Shown here one piece after another: positions 52,861-61,282 of a stretch of 64,000 bases of DNA. The notes under the pieces are model-generated. The model had not been told where the DNA came from. It saw only the letters and a program-made list of their open reading frames with translations, and searched no databases. The stretch is from the NCBI GenBank assembly GCA_007375735.1, contig VMEW01000003.1:1-64000 (forward strand), read 5' to 3'. The first letter of the stretch is position 1. The number at the start of each line of letters is the position of its first letter. The position numbers and the translations under genes were made by a program. The stretch comes from Candidatus Peregrinibacteria bacterium Greene0416_19. GTDB taxonomy: Bacteria; Patescibacteriota; Gracilibacteria; Peribacterales; Peribacteraceae.

Positions 52861-54234
52861 TTACAAGCTTTGCAGCTTCAAATATTCCTTTGTCCTCAAC
52901 AACTCTTTTGCAATTTCACGTTCATTCCACGGAATCTGCCCCTCCTTCACCCACATCATCGTGTCGCTGCCTTTTCCGCAGAGCAGAATGATGTCGCCCG
53001 GCTTAGCTTCGCAGAAGAGGAACTTGATTGCCTCCATCCGGTCACTGATACGATGCGCGTGCGTCTTTGACTGATCCACCCCCGCCCACACGTCATCAAT
53101 GACCTTCTCCGGATCCTCGGTATACGGATCCTCGTTCGACACGACCAGCACATCGGCGTACTGACTGCAGATCTTTCCCACCTGCGGTCGCTTCTCCTTC
53201 ATCCGGTCGCCGCAACTGCCGGTGAGGACGAGCAGACGATTGCCCGGCTGCAGTAGGCTCTTCATCGTGGAGAGCGTCTTCTCGTATGATGCTGGCGTGA
53301 CGGTGAAGTCGACGAACACAGCGAAGTCCGCAGGGCCGTCGATCCGCTCCATGCGGCCTGGGACACCCCGGAAGGATGAGAGCGCGGCTACTGAACGGTC
53401 GATGCCGATGCCCGCGCCCAGCGCGCAGCCAATGGCACAGAGTGCATTTTCCAAGTTGAATGTACCGGGGATGCCAAGCGTGAGCGTGGCCCGGTGTTCC
53501 TGCCCGCCGCGCGCATGTATCACCGTTGCCGTGGATGAGGAGGAAGTGGCATGCCCCTGCTCAAGCCACAGATCACCGACGGATCCCGGCATGACGTCAT
53601 GCGGACGATCCACTGCGTAGATGACGGTTCGCTCGGATGGGATGTTCATGTACATCGGGCAGGTGCCATCCATTCTGCTCAGCACTTTTACACCGCGTCC
53701 GCCAAGCATCCGGAACAGAATGCCCTTATCCTTCCGGTATTGCTCCATGGTCCCGTGGTAGTCCAGGTGTTCGGGCGACGTGTTCGTGATGGCGGCGACG
53801 GAAGGCCAAGTCCAGTGTGTCCGACCCTGGACGAGTCCGTGCGACGAATACTCGAGCACCGCGTGCGTGCATCCCTCGCGAAGGAGGCGGCGGAGGAAGG
53901 ACTGTACGATGAAGGGTGACGGAGAGGTCTTCTGGGTGGTGTTCCAGGTGATGTCATCGCGGATCTGAAACGATGCGGTCGAGAGCGCTCCTACGGCGAT
54001 GCCGCTGGCGCTCAGGATGTGTGCGACCATGTTCACAGTCGTCGTCTTGCCGTCGGTTCCCGTGATGCCGATGACGGTCAGTCGGCGCGCGGGAAAGCCG
54101 TAGCGCAGGGCCGCCATGAATCCCTTCGCGCGGTGCCATGCCAAGCGGACCGGACTCCGGGCGGGGATGATTCCTTTGATGATCTGGAGCACACTCGTCA
54201 TCCCGTACAGGATATCACGGCTGACCAGGCTCAC
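52861..54234 (-). CDS. MurE-type Mur ligase lacking the usual N-terminal domain
   Basis: 457 residues. Mur ligases add amino acids to UDP-MurNAc peptides. The ATP loop GITGTDGKTTTVNMVA, then AVLEYSSHGLVQGRTHW, ITNTSPEHLDYHGTMEQYRK, a segment with the carbamylated-Lys region, GTFNLENALCAIGCA, and the C-terminal domain with GSCGDRMKEKRPQVG and SNEDPYTEDPEKVIDDV. The P-loop lies at about residue 58, where E. coli MurE has about 110, so the UDP-binding domain 1 is replaced by a short hydrophobic/basic segment. The DNPR motif for diaminopimelate is replaced by NEDPYTEDP. The substrate is therefore uncertain. It overlaps the riboflavin kinase gene by 20 nt. Confidence 0.85.
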   Translation of the reverse strand: MSLVSRDILYGMTSVLQIIKGIIPARSPVRLAWHRAKGFMAALRYGFPARRLTVIGITGTDGKTTTVNMVAHILSASGIAVGALSTASFQIRDDITWNTTQKTSPSPFIVQSFLRRLLREGCTHAVLEYSSHGLVQGRTHWTWPSVAAITNTSPEHLDYHGTMEQYRKDKGILFRMLGGRGVKVLSRMDGTCPMYMNIPSERTVIYAVDRPHDVMPGSVGDLWLEQGHATSSSSTATVIHARGGQEHRATLTLGIPGTFNLENALCAIGCALGAGIGIDRSVAALSSFRGVPGRMERIDGPADFAVFVDFTVTPASYEKTLSTMKSLLQPGNRLLVLTGSCGDRMKEKRPQVGKICSQYADVLVVSNEDPYTEDPEKVIDDVWAGVDQSKTHAHRISDRMEAIKFLFCEAKPGDIILLCGKGSDTMMWVKEGQIPWNEREIAKELLRTKEYLKLQSL

Positions 54235-54616
54235 GGGATGCGGCGATTGCCCGAGATCCCTCGATGTCCTCTTCGATTTGGGTCTTCAGAGCCTCCACGG
54301 AAGGGAAATCCTGCACCGGCCGGAGCCATTCCATCAGCGCGACTTCCAGTGTCACGGGCGGGACATCGATGTTCCGATCGATGATGTGCACTTCGAAAGA
54401 GGGGCCTTCCTGGAAGACCGGTCGGGGGCCGTAGTGCACGCTCGCGGCAGACCACTCCTGCTCGTCGGGTAATCTTGCACGTGCTGCGTACACACCCTCT
54501 TTGATATCGGAGGGAATTGCCGCGAGGTCGAGATTGATGGTCGGAGTGCCGATGACGCGGCCCTGGGCGGTGCCGGGGATGACGTGGGCGGTGAAGGCGG
54601 GTGGGAGCATGTCCAT
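54215..54616 (-). CDS. Stand-alone riboflavin kinase (RibF C-terminal domain)
   Basis: About 133 residues from ATG 54616 (a start at 54676 is also open). It matches the kinase half of bifunctional RibF: GRVIGTPTINLDLAAIP (nucleotide/flavin loop with the PTxN motif), GVYAARARLPDE, SVHYGPRPVFQEG, FEVHIIDRNIDV, then ALMEWLRPVQDFPSVEALKT and QIEEDIEGSR. It converts riboflavin to FMN. The FAD synthetase half is missing. It overlaps the MurE-like gene by 20 nt. Confidence 0.85.
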   Translation of the reverse strand: MDMLPPAFTAHVIPGTAQGRVIGTPTINLDLAAIPSDIKEGVYAARARLPDEQEWSAASVHYGPRPVFQEGPSFEVHIIDRNIDVPPVTLEVALMEWLRPVQDFPSVEALKTQIEEDIEGSRAIAASREPGQP

Positions 54617-54691
54617 GGAATCGGGCTGGGGTACGCGATCGGGTTCGGCTCCCGCATCTCCGAACCCCAACCCCAACCCGAACCCGATAGA

Positions 54692-55720
54692 TTATCGCTT
54701 CTTCTGCTTCCGCGCGCTGGCTGCGAAATTCGTCGCGTAGGTCTGGATCTGGACGGCTAGCACCTCCGCCTCCGGAGAAATAGCCTTGGCCTGGCCCGCC
54801 AAAAACCACGCATCCTGGGAGTGCTTGATCACGGCATCCAGATCGCGGTCGAGGATGCCGGCACGGTACGCGCGCACCAGAGCGCGGATGGCCTCCGCGG
54901 TCTTGACTGCCACCTTCACCGGCACTTCGTCCGGCATGCTCGCGTGCGCGCCGCGGGCGGACAGGAGCGCCCGTGCGGAGGCGTACTCGGCATTGGTCAG
55001 GTCACTCGTCTGCAGTGCTGCCTGGGCTTTCACGATTTCCTCGTGCGTATGATCGAGCAGCGCCTGTGTGCGCTGGCCCACGCGGTAGAGAAGGAAGCGG
55101 TGGAGCAGGACTGCCACTTCGCCGCGCGTCAGCGTTTTGCCGGGTGAAAACTTGCCGCTCGGCGCAACCGTTTGTACGGAGGTGGAGATAGCGTAGCGGA
55201 AGAACGGATAATGCCACTCCTTGCTGTTTTTCACGTCCGCCGAGAGCGGCAGCGAGATGTCCCCGAATGCATTCGGATCCACCCCGTAGGCCAGGAACAT
55301 CATCTTCAGGAACTCCGCCTTCGTGACGGTTCTCGTCGGGAAGAATGTGGTCGCATCCGGCGGGCCTCGGATGATCTTCTTCTGCCGCGCCCACTCGATC
55401 GACGGGGCGAACCAGGCGGTATCGGGGACATCCTTGTACGGATTCGTCGGCGGCTGCTCGTCCACCTTCGTCATGAATTGGAATGCCACGATCTTCATTG
55501 CCTCCGCGCGGTTCACCGCCTTGTCGGGCTTGAACGTGCCGTCGCCGTACCCCGTCATGATCTGCTTCTCCTGCAGAAAGACCGCCGCCTCGTACCCGAA
55601 GTCGCCGGGCTGGAGGTCCTTGAAGGTACCGATGGCGGAGGCAGTGGGAATGGTGCTAGCCGTAGCGGCGAGCACACTGAGAACCGACAGGAGGTGTGCG
55701 GGAGTCCTGGAGTGATGCAT
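54692..55720 (-). CDS. SLH-domain surface protein with helical C-terminus
   Basis: 342 residues from ATG 55720. Signal peptide (LLSVLSVLAATASTIPTASA), three SLH modules (FKDLQPGDFGYEAAVFLQEK with MTGYGDGTFKPDKAVNRAEA; YKDVPDTAWFAPSIEWARQK; WHYPFFRYAISTSVQTV with FSPGKTLTRGEVAVLLHRF), then about 120 residues of mostly helix with the tail AASARKQKKR. The helical end could span or contact the wall. An 11-bp inverted repeat with CCCAAC repeats (about 54648-54690) separates it from the riboflavin kinase gene. Confidence 0.85.
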   Translation of the reverse strand: MHHSRTPAHLLSVLSVLAATASTIPTASAIGTFKDLQPGDFGYEAAVFLQEKQIMTGYGDGTFKPDKAVNRAEAMKIVAFQFMTKVDEQPPTNPYKDVPDTAWFAPSIEWARQKKIIRGPPDATTFFPTRTVTKAEFLKMMFLAYGVDPNAFGDISLPLSADVKNSKEWHYPFFRYAISTSVQTVAPSGKFSPGKTLTRGEVAVLLHRFLLYRVGQRTQALLDHTHEEIVKAQAALQTSDLTNAEYASARALLSARGAHASMPDEVPVKVAVKTAEAIRALVRAYRAGILDRDLDAVIKHSQDAWFLAGQAKAISPEAEVLAVQIQTYATNFAASARKQKKR

Positions 55721-55795
55721 AGTATTTGGTCGATGCAGGATAGGATCGGCAGTCGAAAGCGGCAAGAGGAGAAATTAGGACATTACAAAAGCTGG

Positions 55796-55883
55796 TGGCG
55801 GAGGGAGTGGGATTCGAACCCACGAAACCTTGCGGTTTACCTGATTTCAAGTCAGGCGCCATCGACCACTCGGCCATCCCTCC
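55796..55883 (-). tRNA. tRNA-Ser (anticodon UGA), CCA encoded
   Basis: 88 nt. Acceptor GGAGGGA pairs with TCCCTCC, anticodon loop CTTGAAA with TGA, long variable arm (AACCGCAAGGTT), T arm GGGTTCGAATCCC, discriminator G, CCA encoded. Unlike the two tRNA-Leu genes, it is not followed by a REP-like element. Confidence 0.95.
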
Positions 55884-55916
55884 GGCTACATTGTAGCCCG
55901 GAAGGCGCACATTTCC

Positions 55917-58301
55917 TCAAGCCTCCCCCTCCGTCCACCTCGCCCCCTCGACGATCGCTTGAATCAGCTGCTCATTCGTCGGCAGCTTCTCCGCCGGGCA
56001 CGTCCGCTTCCGCCATACCGCACGCAGCTGATCGAGGTAGTTCCTGTCCTTCTTCAGTCGCTCGAAAAAAGGGGAGATCGAATCCCGGAAACGACTGACG
56101 TGGCTGTTGCCGGCAAGCGCGTGAATGCAGGTAACAAACGCGTCTTCACCGCCGCACACTTCCCGTCTCGTTTCCTCCAGCGCGGCGTTCACGATGCTCT
56201 CGTGATCCAGTCCGGCCAGGAACTTGAGGTCCTTGTCGGTGCCTGACGGGAAGTAATGATTGACCCCGAGACGACGGAGCGAGCAGGGGATTTGGAAGTC
56301 GGCGATGATGTCGGCGATCTGTGTGGCGAGCCCTCCCTCGCTGCTGTGATCTTCGACAACGACGAGATGGAACGTCTCGAGCGCCGCTTGAATGACGGTG
56401 GCGGCATCGATCGGGCGGATACAGGCGACGTTGTAGACTCGCGCGTCGATCTTCTCCTCCGCGAGCAACAGGTCGGCCGCTTTGATCGCCTCGTGTACTT
56501 CGATGCCTGTCGCGAAAATCGTCACCCTGTCGGTGCTGTCACCCTTCCCCCGGAGCAGATCAATTTTACCGTCAAACGAGTAATCCTTTCCGTAGATGAT
56601 GTCTCCCTTCGGCGTCTTGAGCTGTTCATGTCCGCTTCGCGGGAAGAACACATATACGCTCGTTTGCCCCTGCGCGATCAGCTCCATTCCGCGCTCCGCG
56701 GCGGCGGCGGCCTGATTTGAATCCGCCGGCATCCACACCTGCGTGTGATCGAAGGGGATGTTCAGGTAGTGTCGCTCCTGGTGCGTCTCCCCATCTTCGC
56801 CGACAGAGAGGCCCGCGTGGGTGCAGTCGTGGAGGACGGCACAGGAGGTGTGCCCGCAGTTGACGTCGATGAGCCGCGCGTTCGCACGCGCTTCGTTGGT
56901 GCCGAACGCGGCAAAGGTGTAGGTGACGGGCAGGAGTCCCACCTGCCGCATGCCGGCCGCCATCATGTACATGTTCGCCTCCGCGACGCCGACGTTGATC
57001 ACACGATCAGGAAAATCCTTCGCGACCTTGTCGAACCCACCCGAGCCGGCCAGGTCTGCATGGAGCACGACGATGCGCGGATCGATCTTCATGAGTGCCT
57101 TCAGGTGCACGGCGCCAAAGTCCTGACGGGCTGCTCCTTTCTCGGTCGCAATCGTCCGTTCGATCTTCGGTGGAGGCGGAAGGGCCTTGGCGCGAGCTTG
57201 TAGCTTGCCCGTAAAGGCCGCGTGACGGCCCACGTGCCGCTCTACGCGGTAGCTTGATTGCCCTGAGCTTGTCGAATGGGTAGCTTGTAGATTTTTTCGA
57301 AAAGTATCGTATTGAGCCACGAGTTCATCGAGAGGAGGCAGCTCCTTCAACGCCTCTGCGGCGATGTCGTCCTTCAGAGGAGTGCCGTGAAAGTTTGCCG
57401 TCGCCTTTGTTGATCCCTCCTCCATCACGCGGACGCCGTGCCCCATGGTCGTGTAGTAGCAGACGAAGATCGGCGCGCCTTTGCCGACGAACGAGTCCGC
57501 GAGGTCGAGCGCGGCAGCTACCTGGCCCGGATCGTTGCCGTTCTGCACTTCGATCACGCGCCATCCGCACGCGGCGGCGATGGACGCGAAGTCCGCGGCG
57601 ACGGTCTTCGAGGGGAGATCGGAAAGTTGGATGTCATTGAAGTCTCCATGGACGATCAGGTTGTCGATTTGCAAATGCGACGCGAGGCGGAACGCTTCCA
57701 TGATCTGTCCCTCCTGACTGTCTCCGTCTCCCATGACCACGTCGACGATGCCCGACTGCTTCAGGTACTTCAGACCGAATGCTGCGCCGAGTGCGTTGCT
57801 CACGCCCTTACCGAGCGGGCCGGAGCCGAAGGGGATGGTGCCGATCCCGGCCTCCACATGCCCAGGCAATCCGCCCGGTGTTCGGAATGCATCGATGATG
57901 GTCTGGGGGGATGCGAGGCGCGGATCCCCCTGATCCGTTCCGAACATCCAGTCGAGCCCGTAGGCGAGCAAACTCAAGTGACCGGCGCTGAACCGGAGCG
58001 GTTCATCGACCGCCGGATTCCGCCGACGCCGCAGGAAGTAGGCGAACGTGAAGGACGAGAGCGGGCCGCCCGGGTGGCCCGACTTGTGCTTCGTGGGGGC
58101 TTGCACGCACAGGTGCGCCATGATGAGGTGTGCGAGGCGGTATTCTTCCAGATCCTCCGGCGGGAGCGTCGCTGCGTCACGCGGGCCGATCCACAGAGCA
58201 TCGAGGTGTGCAGCCGCCGTCAGAATTCGTTGAAGGGACGCAGGTACATGTGTCGGGTCCTGACCGATCAGCGCCTGGGGGTTGGGTCGCTCAGATGGCA
58301 T
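55917..58301 (-). CDS. tkt: Transketolase
   Basis: 794 residues, longer than the usual 620-670. It moves two-carbon units in the pentose phosphate pathway using thiamine diphosphate. KHKSGHPGGPLSSFTFAYFL, the TPP motif GDGDSQEGQIMEAFRLA ending HGDFNDIQ, RVINVGVAEANMYMMAAGMR, and CTHAGLSVGEDGETHQ are typical. The linker between the N-terminal and pyrimidine-binding domains carries a translated REP-like palindrome (HSTSSGQSS). ATG 58301 is chosen; TATCAT lies 10 nt upstream and shares bases with the csaA -10. With tal and gnd downstream it forms a pentose-phosphate region. Confidence 0.95.
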   Translation of the reverse strand: MPSERPNPQALIGQDPTHVPASLQRILTAAAHLDALWIGPRDAATLPPEDLEEYRLAHLIMAHLCVQAPTKHKSGHPGGPLSSFTFAYFLRRRRNPAVDEPLRFSAGHLSLLAYGLDWMFGTDQGDPRLASPQTIIDAFRTPGGLPGHVEAGIGTIPFGSGPLGKGVSNALGAAFGLKYLKQSGIVDVVMGDGDSQEGQIMEAFRLASHLQIDNLIVHGDFNDIQLSDLPSKTVAADFASIAAACGWRVIEVQNGNDPGQVAAALDLADSFVGKGAPIFVCYYTTMGHGVRVMEEGSTKATANFHGTPLKDDIAAEALKELPPLDELVAQYDTFRKNLQATHSTSSGQSSYRVERHVGRHAAFTGKLQARAKALPPPPKIERTIATEKGAARQDFGAVHLKALMKIDPRIVVLHADLAGSGGFDKVAKDFPDRVINVGVAEANMYMMAAGMRQVGLLPVTYTFAAFGTNEARANARLIDVNCGHTSCAVLHDCTHAGLSVGEDGETHQERHYLNIPFDHTQVWMPADSNQAAAAAERGMELIAQGQTSVYVFFPRSGHEQLKTPKGDIIYGKDYSFDGKIDLLRGKGDSTDRVTIFATGIEVHEAIKAADLLLAEEKIDARVYNVACIRPIDAATVIQAALETFHLVVVEDHSSEGGLATQIADIIADFQIPCSLRRLGVNHYFPSGTDKDLKFLAGLDHESIVNAALEETRREVCGGEDAFVTCIHALAGNSHVSRFRDSISPFFERLKKDRNYLDQLRAVWRKRTCPAEKLPTNEQLIQAIVEGARWTEGEA
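57261..57280. repeat. TTCGAC/GCTCA palindrome inside tkt
   Basis: CCCTGAGCTTGTCGAATGGG, translated on the - strand as part of HSTSSGQ, in an interdomain linker. GTAGCTTG occurs three times close by. Confidence 0.75.
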
Positions 58302-58310
58302 GGTCACGAG

Positions 58311-58317
58311 TATGATA
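58311..58317. promoter_or_regulatory. Shared, symmetric -10 element of csaA and tkt
   Basis: TATGATA reads as TATGAT on the + strand (7 nt before the csaA-like ATG) and as TATCAT on the - strand (10 nt before the tkt ATG). Such symmetric -10 sequences are known to give divergent transcription. Confidence 0.6.
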
Positions 58318-58323
58318 CGGGAC

Positions 58324-58659
58324 ATGGCGACTATAGAGGATTTCCAGAAAATCGACATCCGCGTCGGCCGGATTGTCTCAGTCGACGATTTTCCGGAAGC
58401 GCGCAAGCCCGCGTACAAGCTGACGATCGACTTCGGCCCGGAGATCGGCGTCAAGAAGTCGACCGCGCAGCTCTTGAAAAACTATCCGAGGAAAGAAGAA
58501 TTGGAGGGGAAGTTCGTGCTCGGCATCGTGAACTTCCCGCCGCGCCAGGTCGGGCCCGCGATCTCGGAGGTCCTCACGCTGGGGGTGCCGGATTCCTCTG
58601 GGGAGTGCACATTGATCAGGCCGGATGCGGAGGTGCCGCTGGGTGGGCGCATGTATTGA
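58324..58659 (+). CDS. csaA: CsaA-like tRNA-binding domain protein
   Basis: 111 residues, a single tRNA-binding (OB-fold) domain as in CsaA and the MetRS beta domain: FQKIDIRVGRIVSVDDFPEA, YKLTIDFGPEIGVKKSTAQL, GIVNFPPRQVGPAISEVLTL and LIRPDAEVPLGGRMY. CsaA has been described as a chaperone-like secretion factor; tRNA binding is the conserved property. Start 58324 is 7 nt after TATGAT (leaderless). Its 3' end overlaps the broken transposase antisense by 44 nt. Confidence 0.92.
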   Translation: MATIEDFQKIDIRVGRIVSVDDFPEARKPAYKLTIDFGPEIGVKKSTAQLLKNYPRKEELEGKFVLGIVNFPPRQVGPAISEVLTLGVPDSSGECTLIRPDAEVPLGGRMY

Positions 58660-59259
58660 CGCATGTGGCTTTTTCCTTGATGTACATGACATCCGATTCC
58701 CATTTCATAGGATTCTCACGGATGTATGTTCGTATCCGCTCCAGATTTTCGTGGTTCCGAATGATCACATCGTGATAGCGACTTTGCCATGCAAAATCAT
58801 CGAAACCGACGGCCAAAATACGTTTGGTGCACACGGATTTGAATTGGCCGATGATCGCGCCCAACGAACCACGTTGCAAACGCGGACGGCAATCGCCATT
58901 CATCGTCACGATGGAGGGGATTGCACCCGGCTCGGCGCATGTTCCGTCCCGCGGGTAGAGACGCGCGAATCGCGCGTCTCTACCGGGTGTGCAATGGACG
59001 GAACGCGCCGCTTGTCGTGTGCGTATCATGATGATCAGGTGCACATGATTCGGCATTACGACCCGTTCGTCCACAACCACGTTCGGTCGGATGATCGGAA
59101 TGCATGCCAGCGAGTCACGCACGATCATCCCCATTGGCGATAAATCAACGATGCGTTTCGTACGATTCCTAAAAACGGTTCGCGGTTTTTCGTACACATC
59201 GTGACGTAATACATCCCAGAACCGGCGTAATTCCACCATGGCTTACGAATGGTCTCCAT
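58616..59259 (-). pseudogene. REP-associated tyrosine transposase (RAYT, Y1/HUH), frameshifted
   Basis: The C-terminal 180 codons contain the HUH motif VVMPNHVHLIIMI and the end IRTYIRENPMKWESD with the expected catalytic Tyr, plus QSRYHDVIIRN. The N-terminal part is in another frame: from ATG 59259 it reads METIRKPWWNYAGSGMYYVT then MCTKNREPFLGIV, which is the normal RAYT start, and ends at a stop. The two frames must be joined by a -1 shift near 59140-59165. A REP-like palindrome is also inserted in the middle (58941-59004). So this copy is probably dead. RAYTs act on REP single-stranded hairpins; REP-like repeats are common in this window. Confidence 0.8.
58941..59004. repeat. GTAGAGACGCG palindrome inside the RAYT gene
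   Basis: 15-bp arms GGTAGAGACGCGCGA / TCGCGCGTCTCTACC (58954-58984) within outer arms GTTCCGTCC / GGACGGAAC (58941-58949, 58996-59004). The inner type is a repeat seen in many bacterial genomes. Confidence 0.85.
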
Positions 59260-59370
59260 CCGATACCGACCGCGAAATAGTATCATATCGACATGATCTG
59301 ATGGAGAAACGCAAGCGACAACGCACTACAAGTAATAGCATCAGCACGAGCTTCAGTTCATCCCTTCATC

Positions 59371-59493
59371 ATGGAAAGGAGAAAACCGTTCCACACTTGC
59401 ATGGAACGCCAGTTCATTCGCATGATGCCACAGGTAATTGCCAATGCGATTTCACCTCAGCGCGAAGCCCCACTCGGTGGACGGTTGTACTAA
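59371..59493 (+). CDS. Possible small ORF
   Basis: 40 codons from ATG 59371 (MERRKPFHTCMERQFIRMMP, then QVIANAISPQREAPLGGRLY). The open frame continues upstream to 59302 without a start. No SD, no family; it may be a remnant. The rest of 59260-59520 shows nothing else. Confidence 0.2.
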   Translation: MERRKPFHTCMERQFIRMMPQVIANAISPQREAPLGGRLY

Positions 59494-59520
59494 AAGTTGA
59501 CTCCGGGGGCATTGCTACTA

Positions 59521-59820
59521 ATGTCTTCTAAATTTCCCTCCTTACTCATGGCAGAATTCGAAGTTCCTGACAGCGATCCGGATATTGTCATGCCCGATGA
59601 TGATTTTTTGAACGCTGCTGAGCTTTCCTCAGATGGTGGTAGCTTTGAACAAGGCGAAATGGAGGAATGTGGTTTGGGAGTTATAGAAGAGAGCGAGGTT
59701 GCAACGCGGCGCACGATCTACAGAAACGTATTATCCCAGACACATGAGGAACAGGCTCATGACAAGGAAGTGAAAGCTTTTTTTCGCGCTCACTCACGCC
59801 GGTCGACTGTCAACGGGTAA
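59521..59820 (+). CDS. Hypothetical acidic protein
   Basis: 99 residues from ATG 59521; acidic N-terminal half (EVPDSDPDIVMPDDDFLNAA) and basic C-terminal half (FFRAHSRRSTVNG). No family and no SD. Base composition is lower in GC than the neighbours. It overlaps the convergent C39-like gene by 11 nt. Confidence 0.4.
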   Translation: MSSKFPSLLMAEFEVPDSDPDIVMPDDDFLNAAELSSDGGSFEQGEMEECGLGVIEESEVATRRTIYRNVLSQTHEEQAHDKEVKAFFRAHSRRSTVNG

Positions 59821-60568
59821 CGACAAGTATAGCCTTCGCACCCTTCCGTATCTCCTCCTTCACCCCCGTCCAATCGTGGATGGCGTTGAGGAGGACGTCG
59901 TATCGGTAACGGTAGCCTTCACCCCTGCGCGTGCCGGGATCGTTGGTGATGAAGTGCGTACCGTCGTACCCGGTAACGACGAGCATGTGATACCACGGCC
60001 CGAGACCCGTGAAGTACGGGTTCCCAAGATCGCGCCCCGCCGCTGGGACGATCAACGGTTCGCCCCGGGCGACACGCTGTTTGATGGCGCTGATGGAGAC
60101 CTCGGTCAGCACTTCCGCCTTCAGTCCGTAGTACTCCCGCGCGATCTCCTTCAGCTGCGCCATCGACACATCATCGCCGTAGCCATGAGCATGCTCCCAA
60201 GCGATCAGCTCCTGCAACTCGCTCTCCGCCTGCGTGCGACTGAGGGGGGTTTCATCCCAATAGTGCTTCACCATGATGAGCGCCATCTCCTCGCACGCCT
60301 CCTCGTGGAGCGGATCCCACTCGGCAAACGGCGCCTGGGGGGAGAAGGGGACGGCGATGCGTACGCTCGCGGCCGTTCGTCGGGATGAGGGCGGATGCGA
60401 GGGGGGGGATTTGCTCGTAGAGGAAACACGTGTCGCAACAGCAGATCTGCCAGCGGAGACCGGCGGTTTGGTGAAGCTGATTTCCGGCGCGGCCGCGAAG
60501 CGGATGATCGCTACGATTGCCACGGCGACGATACCGAAGAGTGCGGTACGGGTGAGGAACTTGCCCAT
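59810..60568 (-). CDS. C39-like papain-fold peptidase, membrane anchored
   Basis: 252 residues: N-terminal TM/signal (ALFGIVAVAIVAIIRFA), Ser/Pro/Arg-rich linker, then a C39_2-type domain. VPFSPQAPFAEWDPLHEEAC has the catalytic Cys (in EEACEEMALIM); YHMLVVTGYDGTHFITNDPG has the His and Asp/Asn region. Such proteins sit outside the membrane and may cleave peptides or act as amidases. TAGAAT lies 9 nt upstream of ATG 60568. Divergent from tal. Confidence 0.85.
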   Translation of the reverse strand: MGKFLTRTALFGIVAVAIVAIIRFAAAPEISFTKPPVSAGRSAVATRVSSTSKSPPSHPPSSRRTAASVRIAVPFSPQAPFAEWDPLHEEACEEMALIMVKHYWDETPLSRTQAESELQELIAWEHAHGYGDDVSMAQLKEIAREYYGLKAEVLTEVSISAIKQRVARGEPLIVPAAGRDLGNPYFTGLGPWYHMLVVTGYDGTHFITNDPGTRRGEGYRYRYDVLLNAIHDWTGVKEEIRKGAKAILVVTR

Positions 60569-60621
60569 GCGTCGAGCATTCTACAGTGCTATGATGCGCA
60601 TGACCTTCTTCTCTGGCGCAC

Positions 60622-61263
60622 ATGAAGCTTTTCATGGATACGGCCAATGTCAGTCAAGTGGCAGAAATTGCCGCATGGGGCGTCCTCGACGGAGTCACCA
60701 CCAACCCCTCGCTCGTTGCCAAAGAAGGCAAAGATTTCAAAGAGACCGTGCTTGAGATGTGCGCGCATGTGCCGAGTGTGAGCGCGCAGGTGACGGCCAC
60801 GGATGTCGAAGGGATGCGGAAGCAGGGTGAGGAGTACGCGGGATGGCACGAGCACGTCGTCGTGAAAGTGCCGATGACGACCGAGGGTCTCAAGGCGCTG
60901 CATCACTTCCGATCACAAGGCATCCGCACGAACACGACGCTCGTCTTCTCCCTCAATCAGGCGATTCTGGCCGCCAAGGCCGGTGCGAACATCATCAGTC
61001 CGTTCATCGGGCGGCTGGATGACATCGGGGAGGATGGCATGGGGTTGATCGCGGAGATCATGGAGGCGTGGAGTCACTACCGTTTCGACACGGAAGTTCT
61101 CGTCGCGTCGATCCGCCATCCTCGCCACGTCGCGCAGGCCGCGCGTATCGGCGCGCACATCTGTACTATTCCCTACGACGTGTTCGTCAAGCTCCCGCAC
61201 CACACGCTCACGGATGCGGGACTGAAGAAATTCCTCTCCGACTGGGAGAAGGTGAAGAAGTAG
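60622..61263 (+). CDS. tal: Transaldolase (TalC/fructose-6-phosphate aldolase type)
   Basis: 213 residues, the short transaldolase class. It transfers dihydroxyacetone units. KLFMDTANVSQVAEIAAWGV, DGVTTNPSLVAKEGKDF, the Schiff-base Lys in HVVVKVPMTTEGLKAL, and NTTLVFSLNQAILAAKAGAN, ISPFIGRLDDIGEDG. tal and gnd are adjacent on the + strand (19-nt gap) and likely co-transcribed. TATGAT lies 26 nt upstream. Confidence 0.95.
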   Translation: MKLFMDTANVSQVAEIAAWGVLDGVTTNPSLVAKEGKDFKETVLEMCAHVPSVSAQVTATDVEGMRKQGEEYAGWHEHVVVKVPMTTEGLKALHHFRSQGIRTNTTLVFSLNQAILAAKAGANIISPFIGRLDDIGEDGMGLIAEIMEAWSHYRFDTEVLVASIRHPRHVAQAARIGAHICTIPYDVFVKLPHHTLTDAGLKKFLSDWEKVKK

Positions 61264-61282
61264 TTCCTGCCCTCATTCCGCA

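Noticed and set aside
59150..59200. Programmed -1 frameshift in the RAYT gene.
   Set aside because: GTTTTTA near the junction does not fit a standard X XXY YYZ heptamer in the upstream frame, and the gene also holds an inserted repeat.
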